NCBI GenBank assembly: GCA_900542985.1 | Contig: UQPQ01000061.1 | Location: 1-11,164 of the forward strand | From: an uncultured Bacteroides sp. | GTDB taxonomy: Bacteria > Bacteroidota > Bacteroidia > Bacteroidales > Bacteroidaceae | Direction: 5' to 3' | Length of the DNA stretch: 11,164 nt | Part shown: positions 1 through 6,050 of the stretch, in pieces | How the letters are laid out: every line of letters starts with the position of its first letter | How positions within the stretch are numbered: the first letter of the stretch is position 1 | Position numbers and translations under genes: made by a program | Notes under the pieces: generated by a model | What the model was told of the DNA's origin: nothing | What the model saw: only the letters and a program-made list of their open reading frames with translations | The model's database searches: none

Positions 1-8
1 AAAGATAC

Positions 9-54
9 AAAAAAGCCAACTAATTCGCAATACTTTGTGTATGAATTAGTTGGC
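9..54 (-). terminator. Intrinsic terminator-like hairpin
   Basis: A perfect 12-bp inverted repeat (GCCAACTAATTC at 15-26, GAATTAGTTGGC at 43-54) is extended by an inner ATAC/GTAT pair (30-33 and 39-42) after a three-base bulge. Read on the minus strand, the stem is followed directly by six T (positions 14-9), the usual form of a rho-independent terminator. On the plus strand it is followed only by TAATTTT, a weaker tract. It may end a minus-strand transcript starting near 140, or a plus-strand gene lying left of the window. Confidence 0.65.
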
Positions 55-65
55 TAATTTTATAC

Positions 66-99
66 TATTTAATGAATGTCCCTATTTAATGAATGTCCC
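66..99. repeat. 17-bp tandem duplication, two perfect copies
   Basis: The unit TATTTAATGAATGTCCC occurs at 66-82 and again, without spacer or mismatch, at 83-99. A further TAT at 100-102 begins a third unit. Two perfect copies suggest a recent slippage or duplication event. The repeat lies inside the candidate small RNA and, being non-coding, would not disturb a reading frame. Confidence 0.95.
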
Positions 100-144
100 T
101 ATATTAGCCTACCAATTGGCTTATTCTTTGTTTCCAACGGCTTA

Positions 145-176
145 CAAATATACTTAATGGAAAATCCTGTTTTCAA
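145..176 (-). promoter_or_regulatory. Bacteroides-type promoter boxes (minus strand)
   Basis: On the minus strand TATATTTG (152-145) matches the Bacteroides -7 consensus TAnnTTTG. A TTG (176-174) lies 21 nt upstream, close to the usual -33 spacing. Transcription would start near 140 and run left towards the terminator at 54-9. The surrounding DNA is AT-rich, so a chance match is possible. Confidence 0.4.
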
Positions 177-263
177 TTTGAAGTGTGCATCATGTTTCGC
201 AATATCAAGTCCACAGTAGGATAAAAATCTATAAAAATTCTCTGCAATCCAATGAAATTTCAG

Positions 264-312
264 AAGGTCACTTTTATAAAGTTTCGCTTTAAAAAGGTCA
301 CCTGAAGGTCAC
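264..312. repeat. Three direct copies of AAGGTCAC near the tRNA 3' end
   Basis: AAGGTCAC occurs at 264-271, 294-301 and 305-312; the last two copies extend to AAGGTCACC. Spacings of 30 and 11 bp are close to whole helical turns, so a bound protein would see all three on roughly the same face. A small inverted repeat, TAAAG/CTTTA at 277-291, sits between copies one and two. The cluster ends 53 bp from the 3' end of the tRNA gene. Phased short repeats beside a tRNA 3' end resemble arm-type sites of tyrosine-recombinase attachment regions, but no integrase gene is in the window. Confidence 0.75.
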
Positions 313-316
313 CAGT

Positions 317-353
317 AAAAGAAAAAGCACCTACAGAAACTCTGTAAGTGCTT
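317..353 (-). terminator. Intrinsic terminator of the tRNA gene
   Basis: On the minus strand, 12 nt after the tRNA 3' end, AAGCACTTACAG (353-342) pairs with CTGTAGGTGCTT (336-325) around a five-base loop, with one G-U pair. The stem runs into TTTTTCTTTT (326-317). This is a standard rho-independent terminator and implies that the tRNA is transcribed alone. Confidence 0.85.
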
Positions 354-364
354 GATTTTCTTCG

Positions 365-438
365 TGGACCAGCCTGGGCTTGAACCAGGGACCTCCAGAT
401 TATGAGTCTGTTGCTCTAACCAACTGAGCTACAAGCCC
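365..438 (-). tRNA. tRNA with anticodon CAU, probably tRNA-Met (elongator type)
   Basis: The minus strand folds as a 74-nt cloverleaf. The acceptor strand GGGCTTG pairs with CTGGTCC, with wobbles and one U-U mismatch. The D stem is GCTC/GAGC, the anticodon loop CTCATAA places anticodon CAU at 404-402, and the T arm is CCTGG-TTCAAGC-CCAGG with discriminator A at 365. CCA is not encoded; the next bases are CGA. Genes with anticodon CAT can be elongator Met, initiator Met or the lysidine-modified Ile2. The acceptor does not start with the 1-72 mismatch typical of initiators, and the D-loop AGTTGGTTA resembles that of the E. coli elongator tRNA-Met, so elongator Met is favoured; Ile2 cannot be excluded. 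The gene has its own promoter-like boxes (498-468) and terminator (353-317) and is divergent from the Ca2+-ATPase gene. Confidence 0.93.
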
Positions 439-467
439 TGGAAATTTTAAACATTTCAAAACTGATG

Positions 468-498
468 CAAAAGTAATGGATTAGGATGAAACCTGCAA
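468..498 (-). promoter_or_regulatory. Promoter of the tRNA gene
   Basis: On the minus strand TACTTTTG (475-468) matches the Bacteroides -7 consensus TAnnTTTG, with TTG (498-496) exactly 20 nt upstream as the -33 element. Transcription would begin near 461, giving a leader of about 23 nt before the tRNA 5' end at 438. The boxes overlap the stretch just right of 486, another reason to doubt that translation of the ATPase begins there. Confidence 0.6.
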
Positions 499-559
499 CA
501 TTTAGCAAGGAAAAATTAATAAAAAAAACTAATGCGACAAGACTTATCAATATATGTTG

Positions 560-567
560 TATTTTTG
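560..567 (+). promoter_or_regulatory. Likely -7 box of the Ca2+-ATPase/HAD/ribF operon
   Basis: TATTTTTG at 560-567 matches TAnnTTTG. It would start transcription near 574, about 23 nt before the ATG at 597. No clear TTTG or TTG is seen at the expected -33 distance, so the call rests on the -7 box and its position. The AT-rich leader lacks a Shine-Dalgarno, as usual in Bacteroidetes. Confidence 0.4.
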
Positions 568-596
568 TTCCACTTAATAATTTAATAATTAGGCAT

Positions 597-3224
597 ATGT
601 CACAACAGTCAAAAGAAAATCACCTTACAGGCTTGTCAGAACAAGAAGTCCTTGCAAGTCGTCAGGCACACGGCAACAACTTATTAACACCTCCCAAACG
701 CCCTTCCATGTGGAAGTTGTATTTGGAGAAATTCCAGGATCCGGTAATACGGGTATTGCTGGTTGCAGCATTTTTTTCTCTGATTATTTCCTTTATAGAA
801 AGCGAATATGCTGAAACCATTGGTATCTTTTTTGCCATCTTTCTGGCTACCGGAATCGGTTTCTATTTTGAATACGATGCCAGCAAAAAATTCGACTTAC
901 TGAATGCAGTTGGAGAAGAAACCCCCATTACAGTTATCCGTGACGGGAAAATACGTGAAATTCCCCGCAAAGACATTGTTGTAGGCGATATTGTAATATT
1001 GAATACGGGCGAAGAAATACCTGCCGATGGAATTCTGATAGAGGCTGTATCACTCCAAGTGAACGAATCAAGTTTAACAGGAGAGTTAATGGTCAACAAA
1101 ACAACAGATGAAGCTCATTTCGATGAAGAAGCCACCTATCCGTCAAATACTGTTATGCGCGGTACTACCATTACCGACGGACATGGAGTGATGAAAGTAG
1201 AACGAGTAGGAGATGCAACCGAAATTGGGAAAGTAGCCCGTCAGGCAACCGAACAAAGCGGGGAACAAACCCCACTCAACATCCAGCTTACCAAGCTAGC
1301 CAATCTGATAGGAAAAGTAGGATTCACCATTGCGACCCTTACCTTTCTTACTTTTACAGCCAAAGACCTTTATGCCTATCTGACTACGACTCAAGTCACC
1401 GGATGGCACGAATGGCTGGAAATAGCCCGTATCGTACTGAAATACTTCATGATGGCTGTTACCTTAATCGTAGTAGCAGTTCCCGAAGGATTACCGATGA
1501 GCGTTACCCTCAGTCTGGCACTCAACATGCGCCGTATGCTGAAGACCAATAACCTGGTACGCAAAATGCATGCCTGCGAAACCATGGGCGCCATTACCGT
1601 AATCTGTACAGATAAAACCGGAACACTGACACAAAATCTGATGCAGGTATACGAAGCACAACTCGACGAGAGTCATCCGGAACTGATAGCAGAAGGTATT
1701 GCAGCCAATTCAACCGCCTTTTTGGAAGAAAAAGGCGAAGGCGAAAAACCTTCGGGTGTAGGAAACCCTACAGAAATAGCTCTTTTGTTGTGGCTCAACA
1801 GCAAAGGAGAAAACTATATGCAACTTCGTGAAAATGCCAAAGTAGTCAACCAACTTACATTCTCTACCGAACGTAAATACATGGCTACCTTAGTAGATTC
1901 TCCTATCCAGAAGAAGCGAGTACTTTATATTAAAGGAGCTCCCGAAATTGTCATGAGTAAATGTAATCTGACTTCTGACGCTATCAATCAGTACAATGCA
2001 CAGCTATTGGCTTACCAGAACAAGGCAATGCGTACCTTAGGCGTAGCTTATAAATACATTCCCGATGGGGCCTCAGAAGATTGTGCCGAACTGGTAAACG
2101 AAGGAGGAATGACCTTCATTGGTATTTTCGCCATCAGCGACCCGATTCGTCCCGACGTTCCCGAAGCAGTAAAACGCTGCCAGTCTGCCGGAATCGGTAT
2201 CAAGATTGTAACAGGAGATACTCCGGGAACAGCTACAGAGATTGCCCGCCAGATTGGTTTGTGGAAACCGGAAGATACGGAACGTAACCGAATAACCGGA
2301 GTCGAGTTTGCAGCCCTAACCGATGAAGAAGCATTAGAACGTGTGCTCGACTTAAAAGTCATGAGCCGTGCCCGCCCAATGGATAAACAGCGTCTTGTAC
2401 AATTGCTCCAGCAAAAAGGAGCAGTCGTAGCTGTTACAGGTGATGGTACAAACGATGCCCCTGCCCTCAACCATGCTCAGGTAGGTCTGTCTATGGGTAC
2501 CGGAACTTCGGTTGCAAAGGAAGCCAGCGACATTACCTTGCTCGACGACTCGTTCCACAGTATTGCTACAGCTGTAATGTGGGGACGATCACTCTATAAA
2601 AACATACAGCGCTTTATCGTGTTCCAGCTTACTATCAACGTAGTAGCTTTGCTTAGCGTACTGTTTGGAGCATTCTTCGGTACTGCACTTCCTCTTACTG
2701 TAACCCAAATGCTATGGGTAAACCTGATTATGGATACTTTTGCTGCCATGGCATTGGCATCCATCTCACCCAGCATGGATGTCATGGACGAAAAGCCACG
2801 TCGCCGAAGCGATTTCATCATTACCCCCGCCATGCGCAACAACATTTTCGGAGTAGGATTGGGATTCCTTGCTATCCTAATGGGGCTTTTGGTTTATTTC
2901 AATCATCTTCCAGGAGGAATGGATACACATCACCTCACCATATTCTTTACCATCTTTGTCATGCTGCAGTTCTGGAATCTGTTTAATGCCAGTGTATTCG
3001 GAACCAACCATTCTATTTTCCGCGATGCCAGTCATGCATTGGGAATGCTGAGTGTAGCAGCTATTATTCTGATTGGCCAGATTATTATCGTCACCTTCGG
3101 TGGAAAAGTATTCCGAACAGAACCGCTTCCAGCGATAGAATGGCTCTACATTATAGGAGCAACTTCTGCTGTGTTGTGGATAGGTGAATTATGGAGAGGT
3201 ATCAAACGTCTTACCAAAAAATAA
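597..3224 (+). CDS. Calcium-translocating P-type ATPase, PMCA type (P2B)
   Basis: An inner-membrane pump that would export Ca2+ from the cytoplasm using ATP. Family motifs appear in order, numbered from the ATG at 597: TGE of the actuator domain at 161-163 (in SLTGEL, with Leu where Ser or Pro is common), PEGLP of membrane helix M4 at 296-300, the phosphorylation motif DKTGTLT with nucleophile D339, KGAPE of the nucleotide-binding domain from K446, TGDGTND at 614-620, and the M6 ion-site motif N709-LIMD713. Paired hydrophobic helices precede the actuator domain and several follow the P-domain. The length of 875 aa fits bacterial P2 ATPases. The frame is open from 486, but those 37 extra residues are basic and atypical and overlap the predicted -7 box at 560, so the start at 597 (MSQQSKENHLTGLS) is preferred. 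It is the first gene of an operon, 7 bp before the HAD gene. The PEGLP and NxxxD motifs favour Ca2+ over Na+/K+; specificity is from family resemblance. Confidence 0.95.
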   Translation: MSQQSKENHLTGLSEQEVLASRQAHGNNLLTPPKRPSMWKLYLEKFQDPVIRVLLVAAFFSLIISFIESEYAETIGIFFAIFLATGIGFYFEYDASKKFDLLNAVGEETPITVIRDGKIREIPRKDIVVGDIVILNTGEEIPADGILIEAVSLQVNESSLTGELMVNKTTDEAHFDEEATYPSNTVMRGTTITDGHGVMKVERVGDATEIGKVARQATEQSGEQTPLNIQLTKLANLIGKVGFTIATLTFLTFTAKDLYAYLTTTQVTGWHEWLEIARIVLKYFMMAVTLIVVAVPEGLPMSVTLSLALNMRRMLKTNNLVRKMHACETMGAITVICTDKTGTLTQNLMQVYEAQLDESHPELIAEGIAANSTAFLEEKGEGEKPSGVGNPTEIALLLWLNSKGENYMQLRENAKVVNQLTFSTERKYMATLVDSPIQKKRVLYIKGAPEIVMSKCNLTSDAINQYNAQLLAYQNKAMRTLGVAYKYIPDGASEDCAELVNEGGMTFIGIFAISDPIRPDVPEAVKRCQSAGIGIKIVTGDTPGTATEIARQIGLWKPEDTERNRITGVEFAALTDEEALERVLDLKVMSRARPMDKQRLVQLLQQKGAVVAVTGDGTNDAPALNHAQVGLSMGTGTSVAKEASDITLLDDSFHSIATAVMWGRSLYKNIQRFIVFQLTINVVALLSVLFGAFFGTALPLTVTQMLWVNLIMDTFAAMALASISPSMDVMDEKPRRRSDFIITPAMRNNIFGVGLGFLAILMGLLVYFNHLPGGMDTHHLTIFFTIFVMLQFWNLFNASVFGTNHSIFRDASHALGMLSVAAIILIGQIIIVTFGGKVFRTEPLPAIEWLYIIGATSAVLWIGELWRGIKRLTKK

Positions 3225-3231
3225 TGCGACG

Positions 3232-3846
3232 ATGAATTCAAACATCCGAAATATTATCTTCGACTGGGGAGGCATTTTGCTGGACCTCGACGTAGAAGGT
3301 TGCATCCGTGCTTTCGAAAAAGCCGGAGCAACCCACATAAAAGAACTGCTGAACGGAACCAATGAACTTGGTGTATTCAAAGACTATGAATGTGGCAATA
3401 TAGATACTCCCGCTTTCCGCAAAGAAATCCGCCAACTCATAGGAGCAGAATTGCCAGACGCAGAAATAGATCGTTTATGGAACAGTGAGCTGCTCTCTAT
3501 TCCTCAAGAAAAACTGGAACTATTACAGAGCCTGCATTCCCGTTATAACCTTTACCTGCTCAGCAATACCAACGAACTGCATTGGGAACATGGTTCAGCT
3601 TATGCATTTCAGCATCAAGGGAAAGACCTTAAAGACTGTTTCAAACAGATTTTCCTATCATTCCGTATGGGACTGGCAAAACCCGACCCTGCCATCTTCC
3701 GTACAGCACTGCACGAAGCCGGATTATCTGCCGAAGAAACTCTTTTTATTGATGATGCAGAAATAAACTGTCAGGCTGCAGCTTCAGTAGGCATACATGC
3801 AGTTCATTATATACCCGGAACAGATTTAAACAAAATATTCGAATAA
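3232..3846 (+). CDS. HAD-superfamily (subfamily IA, YihX-like) phosphatase
   Basis: A soluble 204-aa phosphatase with a Rossmannoid HAD core and an alpha-helical cap between motifs I and II. Motif I is IIFDWGGIL with nucleophile D11, motif II is LLSNTN (S111-N112-T113), the motif III lysine is K150 in GLAKPDP, and motif IV is FIDDAE (D174, D175). The pattern SNTNxLH followed by GxxKPxxxIF resembles E. coli YihX, a glucose-1-phosphate phosphatase. As in YihX (DLGN), the second motif I position that is Asp in most HAD phosphatases is Gly (G13). The start at 3232 is chosen because an upstream in-frame ATG at 3184 lies inside the ATPase gene and the homology begins at NSNIRNIIFD. It sits 7 bp after the ATPase gene and 10 bp before ribF, so all three are probably co-transcribed. 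The substrate is unknown; a sugar phosphate, or a flavin-pathway phosphate given the ribF neighbour, are candidates. Confidence 0.88.
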   Translation: MNSNIRNIIFDWGGILLDLDVEGCIRAFEKAGATHIKELLNGTNELGVFKDYECGNIDTPAFRKEIRQLIGAELPDAEIDRLWNSELLSIPQEKLELLQSLHSRYNLYLLSNTNELHWEHGSAYAFQHQGKDLKDCFKQIFLSFRMGLAKPDPAIFRTALHEAGLSAEETLFIDDAEINCQAAASVGIHAVHYIPGTDLNKIFE

Positions 3847-3856
3847 TTACAGTACA

Positions 3857-4783
3857 ATGCAAATTATCACAGACGCCATACAGTCCTTCTCTTTTCCTCC
3901 ATGTGCAGCCACTATCGGCTGTTTCGACGGTGTACACCGCGGCCATCAGTACTTGCTCCAACAGGTAACCGAAGTAGCCCGGCAAGAAGGTCTGTCTACG
4001 GCGCTGATAACGTTTCCGGTTCATCCACGCCAGGTAATGCAAAGTGACTATCAGCCTCAACTACTATCTTGTCTTCCACAAAAGACAAATCTCATACAGT
4101 CACTTCCCGGAGATTATTGCATCATGCTGCCTTTTACTCGCGAACTCTCTTGCCTCACTGCACGCGAATTCATGCAGTTTCTTCACCAGCAATACAACGT
4201 ACGTACCCTGGTAATAGGCTATGATCATCGTTTTGGTCACAATCGAAGCGAAGGTTTTAAAGACTATTGCCGCTATGGTGAAGAATTACACATCAAGGTA
4301 GTTCAGGCACAAGCTCTGACGGAAGAAAACATATCCATCAGCTCTTCTGTAATCCGTGCCTTATTAAAAGAAGGAAACATAACACAAGCCAACCACTACC
4401 TAGGTTACTCCTATTATTTAGACGGTACAGTAGTAAACGGGTATAAGGTAGGCCGTAAATTAGGATTTCCTACCGCCAACCTTCTTCCCTCCTGCCCCGA
4501 CAAACTGATTCCAGCCGAAGGGGTATATGCAGTATATACTTATATCGAAGGACAACGGTACAAAGGAATGCTCAATATCGGCTGCCGACCAACAGTTCAT
4601 AATGGAACAAACCGTTCCATAGAAGTCAATATACTCGATTTCTCGGGTGATATCTACCATAAACAAATGCGTATTGAGTTTCAGCACTTCATCCGTAAAG
4701 AGCAAAGTTTTCCCAATCTTGATGCCCTGATTGAACAACTGAAAGAAGACAAAAATACAGTCTCAGAACTGCTCACTCTGTAA
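3857..4783 (+). CDS. ribF: Bifunctional riboflavin kinase / FAD synthetase RibF
   Basis: A cytoplasmic enzyme that phosphorylates riboflavin to FMN and adenylylates FMN to FAD. The 308 aa is the normal length. The N-terminal nucleotidyltransferase domain shows GCFDGVHRGH at 21-30, the ITFPVHP strand near 51-57, GYDHRFGHNR at 121-130 and ISSSVIR at 161-167. The C-terminal riboflavin kinase domain begins near 184 with GRKLGFPTANL at 199-209 (the PTAN motif), then GVYAV at 222-226, GMLNIGCRPT at 237-246, and the likely catalytic Glu at 256 in the IEVNILDF strand. Translation starts at the ATG 10 bp after the HAD stop. It is the last gene of the plus operon, followed by the hairpin at 4809-4850. 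No FMN riboswitch is seen, and regulation appears to come from the operon promoter upstream of the ATPase gene. Confidence 0.97.
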   Translation: MQIITDAIQSFSFPPCAATIGCFDGVHRGHQYLLQQVTEVARQEGLSTALITFPVHPRQVMQSDYQPQLLSCLPQKTNLIQSLPGDYCIMLPFTRELSCLTAREFMQFLHQQYNVRTLVIGYDHRFGHNRSEGFKDYCRYGEELHIKVVQAQALTEENISISSSVIRALLKEGNITQANHYLGYSYYLDGTVVNGYKVGRKLGFPTANLLPSCPDKLIPAEGVYAVYTYIEGQRYKGMLNIGCRPTVHNGTNRSIEVNILDFSGDIYHKQMRIEFQHFIRKEQSFPNLDALIEQLKEDKNTVSELLTL

Positions 4784-4808
4784 ATTTCATTTCTACATTA
4801 TTTTTAAA

Positions 4809-4850
4809 AAAGTGCTTTCATCCTGTCTGTAAGAAGGATGAAAGCACTTT
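4809..4850. terminator. Strong hairpin terminator between convergent operons
   Basis: A perfect 16-bp stem (4809-4824 with 4835-4850) encloses a 10-base loop, 25 bp after the ribF stop. On the plus strand it is followed by TTTCTACAT, a weak tract. On the minus strand the stem is followed by a T-run that includes 4809-4806. It probably stops ribF read-through and acts as a second, back-up stop for the opposing Sus-like operon, that is, bidirectionally. Confidence 0.8.
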
Positions 4851-4896
4851 CTACATAATAAAAGCTCTATTTGTAATTCATACCCATAGTAATTCT

Positions 4897-4939
4897 ATAA
4901 AAAAGATGTGCAGCCGCTTTTTCACAAAAACGACTGCAC
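4897..4939 (-). terminator. Intrinsic terminator of the Sus-like operon
   Basis: On the minus strand GTGCAGTCG (4939-4931) pairs with CGGCTGCAC (4916-4908), continued by an inner T/A stretch and with G-U wobbles that form only on this strand. The stem is followed by ATC and six T (4904-4899). It lies about 40 bp after the stop of the BACON lipoprotein gene, the last gene of the operon. The wobble pattern shows that it is built for minus-strand RNA. Confidence 0.85.
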
Positions 4940-4978
4940 CAATATGTAAACTTTATATAAGAGAGAAAATTATCTTAA

Positions 4979-6037
4979 TTAATTAAAGGCTTTACTGATA
5001 ACAAAATTATCATAGGTTTCCAATATACCTGCACTTTGTCCGGATGATGTTAGTGCTCTAATACAAAATCCTAAATCGCCAACATTTCCCATATTCTCAT
5101 TATAAGAATATCCAAAATGATAAATCAAATTTCCATCTTTATATTGAGGAACAGCAATGCTATTTAGTAACCATAAATAGCCATCAGAGCCCATAACTGC
5201 AGTTTGCATATAATAACTCTGAGCATAAATACCTACAATAGTATTACCTTTTAAATACAATACTCCATTTTCAAATAATAAAGGAAGAACTGCATTAGAT
5301 TGCTGTGCTACAAGCAAATCTGTTGTAATCAAGCCTGTTTCAGAATCATCAACAATTGATATTGGGCCAGACAAAACCTGTCCATCAGCATATCCGCTAA
5401 CATAAGAACAATTCCACTGACCTACAATATCTTCTCTCTGTACCTCTATTTGAGAAATACCAAGAACTGTTTCTTTTTCACCTACAACAAGCTTTATTTC
5501 TGCCCCACGAGGAGTTCGAGAAACATTATTAGATACAGTAAAAAGTATTTGATTATTCGCTTCATCTACTTCATAGGATAACCAAGATTTTGCATCTTCT
5601 GGATATTCTATAGAATAATTTGTATTTGTTTTGAAAGGATATACCAACTTTCCTCCTTCGTACGTAAACGAATGATATAAATTATATTCATTCATTACAA
5701 TAATAAGCCCAGACTGTACTATAGGTACCTCAACAAAACCACTCTCAGAAGAAATTGTAATCAATGCCGAACGACTTGTCATTTCTGTAGAAGTAGCAGC
5801 AACTACATATACCGTACTTCCCTCCACAGTTACACTACACCAGTCTTGATCAGAACTCGCAGAAATAACCCCATTCGCACTTACAACAATCGTCCCTTCT
5901 CCACCTCCAGCAGAAAAGTCTATGCCAGAGGTCGCTATTACTTGCAGCCCACTATCTACAGGACTGTCATCATTGCTACATGCAGCCAAGAAGATACAGC
6001 AGCATAGCATCAGGATATTTAATAAATTCTTCATCAT
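4979..6037 (-). CDS. BACON-domain surface lipoprotein
   Basis: A probable outer-membrane, surface-exposed lipoprotein of 352 aa. A short lysine/asparagine N-terminus and hydrophobic segment lead to a lipobox LAAC with lipidated C20, followed by SNDDS. Residues about 32-109 form a BACON domain: SAGGGEGTIVVSANG, SDQDWCSV, then TSRSALITISS and a terminal PIVQSG strand. Residues about 115-197 look like a second, more divergent BACON repeat (SWLSY, RTPRGAEIKL, ISQIE). Residues 200-352 form a beta-rich region beginning with GQWNCSY that I cannot assign. BACON domains in Bacteroidetes PULs are usually spacers or ligand-binding modules of surface proteins. As last gene of the operon, 13 nt after DUF4302, it holds the place that SusE/F or surface ligand-binding proteins take in Sus systems. 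No catalytic motif is seen. Either of the two adjacent Met codons (6037, 6034) may be the start. Confidence 0.85.
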   Translation of the reverse strand: MMKNLLNILMLCCCIFLAACSNDDSPVDSGLQVIATSGIDFSAGGGEGTIVVSANGVISASSDQDWCSVTVEGSTVYVVAATSTEMTSRSALITISSESGFVEVPIVQSGLIIVMNEYNLYHSFTYEGGKLVYPFKTNTNYSIEYPEDAKSWLSYEVDEANNQILFTVSNNVSRTPRGAEIKLVVGEKETVLGISQIEVQREDIVGQWNCSYVSGYADGQVLSGPISIVDDSETGLITTDLLVAQQSNAVLPLLFENGVLYLKGNTIVGIYAQSYYMQTAVMGSDGYLWLLNSIAVPQYKDGNLIYHFGYSYNENMGNVGDLGFCIRALTSSGQSAGILETYDNFVISKAFN

Positions 6038-6050
6038 TGTTCAACTATTT

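Larger units (their letters stand above)
9..140 (-). ncRNA. Candidate small RNA (speculative)
   Basis: A minus-strand promoter-like pair at 176-145 lies about 130 nt upstream of a strong hairpin plus T-run at 54-9, with no open reading frame between. This would give a transcript of about 130 nt containing two copies of a 17-nt repeat and ending in a stable stem. A short AGCC...GGCT stem is also possible near 121-105. The support is only the arrangement of promoter box, terminator and lack of coding potential. TAnnTTTG boxes occur often by chance in AT-rich DNA, so this is an inference. Confidence 0.3.
1..364. other. AT-rich region without a protein gene, 3' of the tRNA
   Basis: No open reading frame of convincing length or composition was found on either strand. 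What can be seen is listed separately: a hairpin at 15-54, a tandem duplication at 66-99, minus-strand promoter-like boxes at 145-176, three AAGGTCAC repeats at 264-312 and the tRNA terminator at 317-353. The stretch 177-263 shows nothing I recognise. The sampled line 61-120 is about 32% G+C, against about 48% for a sampled line inside the ATPase gene. The region could be ordinary intergenic DNA, a small-RNA locus, or the decayed end of an element once inserted at the tRNA. Confidence 0.6.

Noticed and set aside
66..312. CRISPR-like array
   Set aside because: There are only two abutting 17-bp copies and three 8-bp copies, with no regular repeat-spacer pattern and no cas genes.
1..364. Insertion sequence or complete integrative element
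   Set aside because: No transposase or integrase coding sequence, terminal inverted repeats or target duplication are found; only an attachment-site remnant remains possible.
365..438. Initiator tRNA-fMet
   Set aside because: The acceptor begins with a paired G1-C72 rather than the mismatch usual for bacterial initiators, and the anticodon stem lacks the three consecutive G-C pairs.
2048..2470. Minus-strand open frame of 140 codons inside the Ca2+-ATPase gene
   Set aside because: It is antisense to a strongly conserved ATPase region, its translation is rich in Ser/Arg/Thr, and no family or start signal is recognisable.
3790..3856. FMN riboswitch upstream of ribF
   Set aside because: Only 10 bp separate ribF from the HAD gene, and no conserved RFN-type sequence is visible in or before the gap.
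3746..4060. Minus-strand open frame across the HAD-ribF junction
   Set aside because: It overlaps two well-supported genes and their catalytic motifs; there is no independent support.
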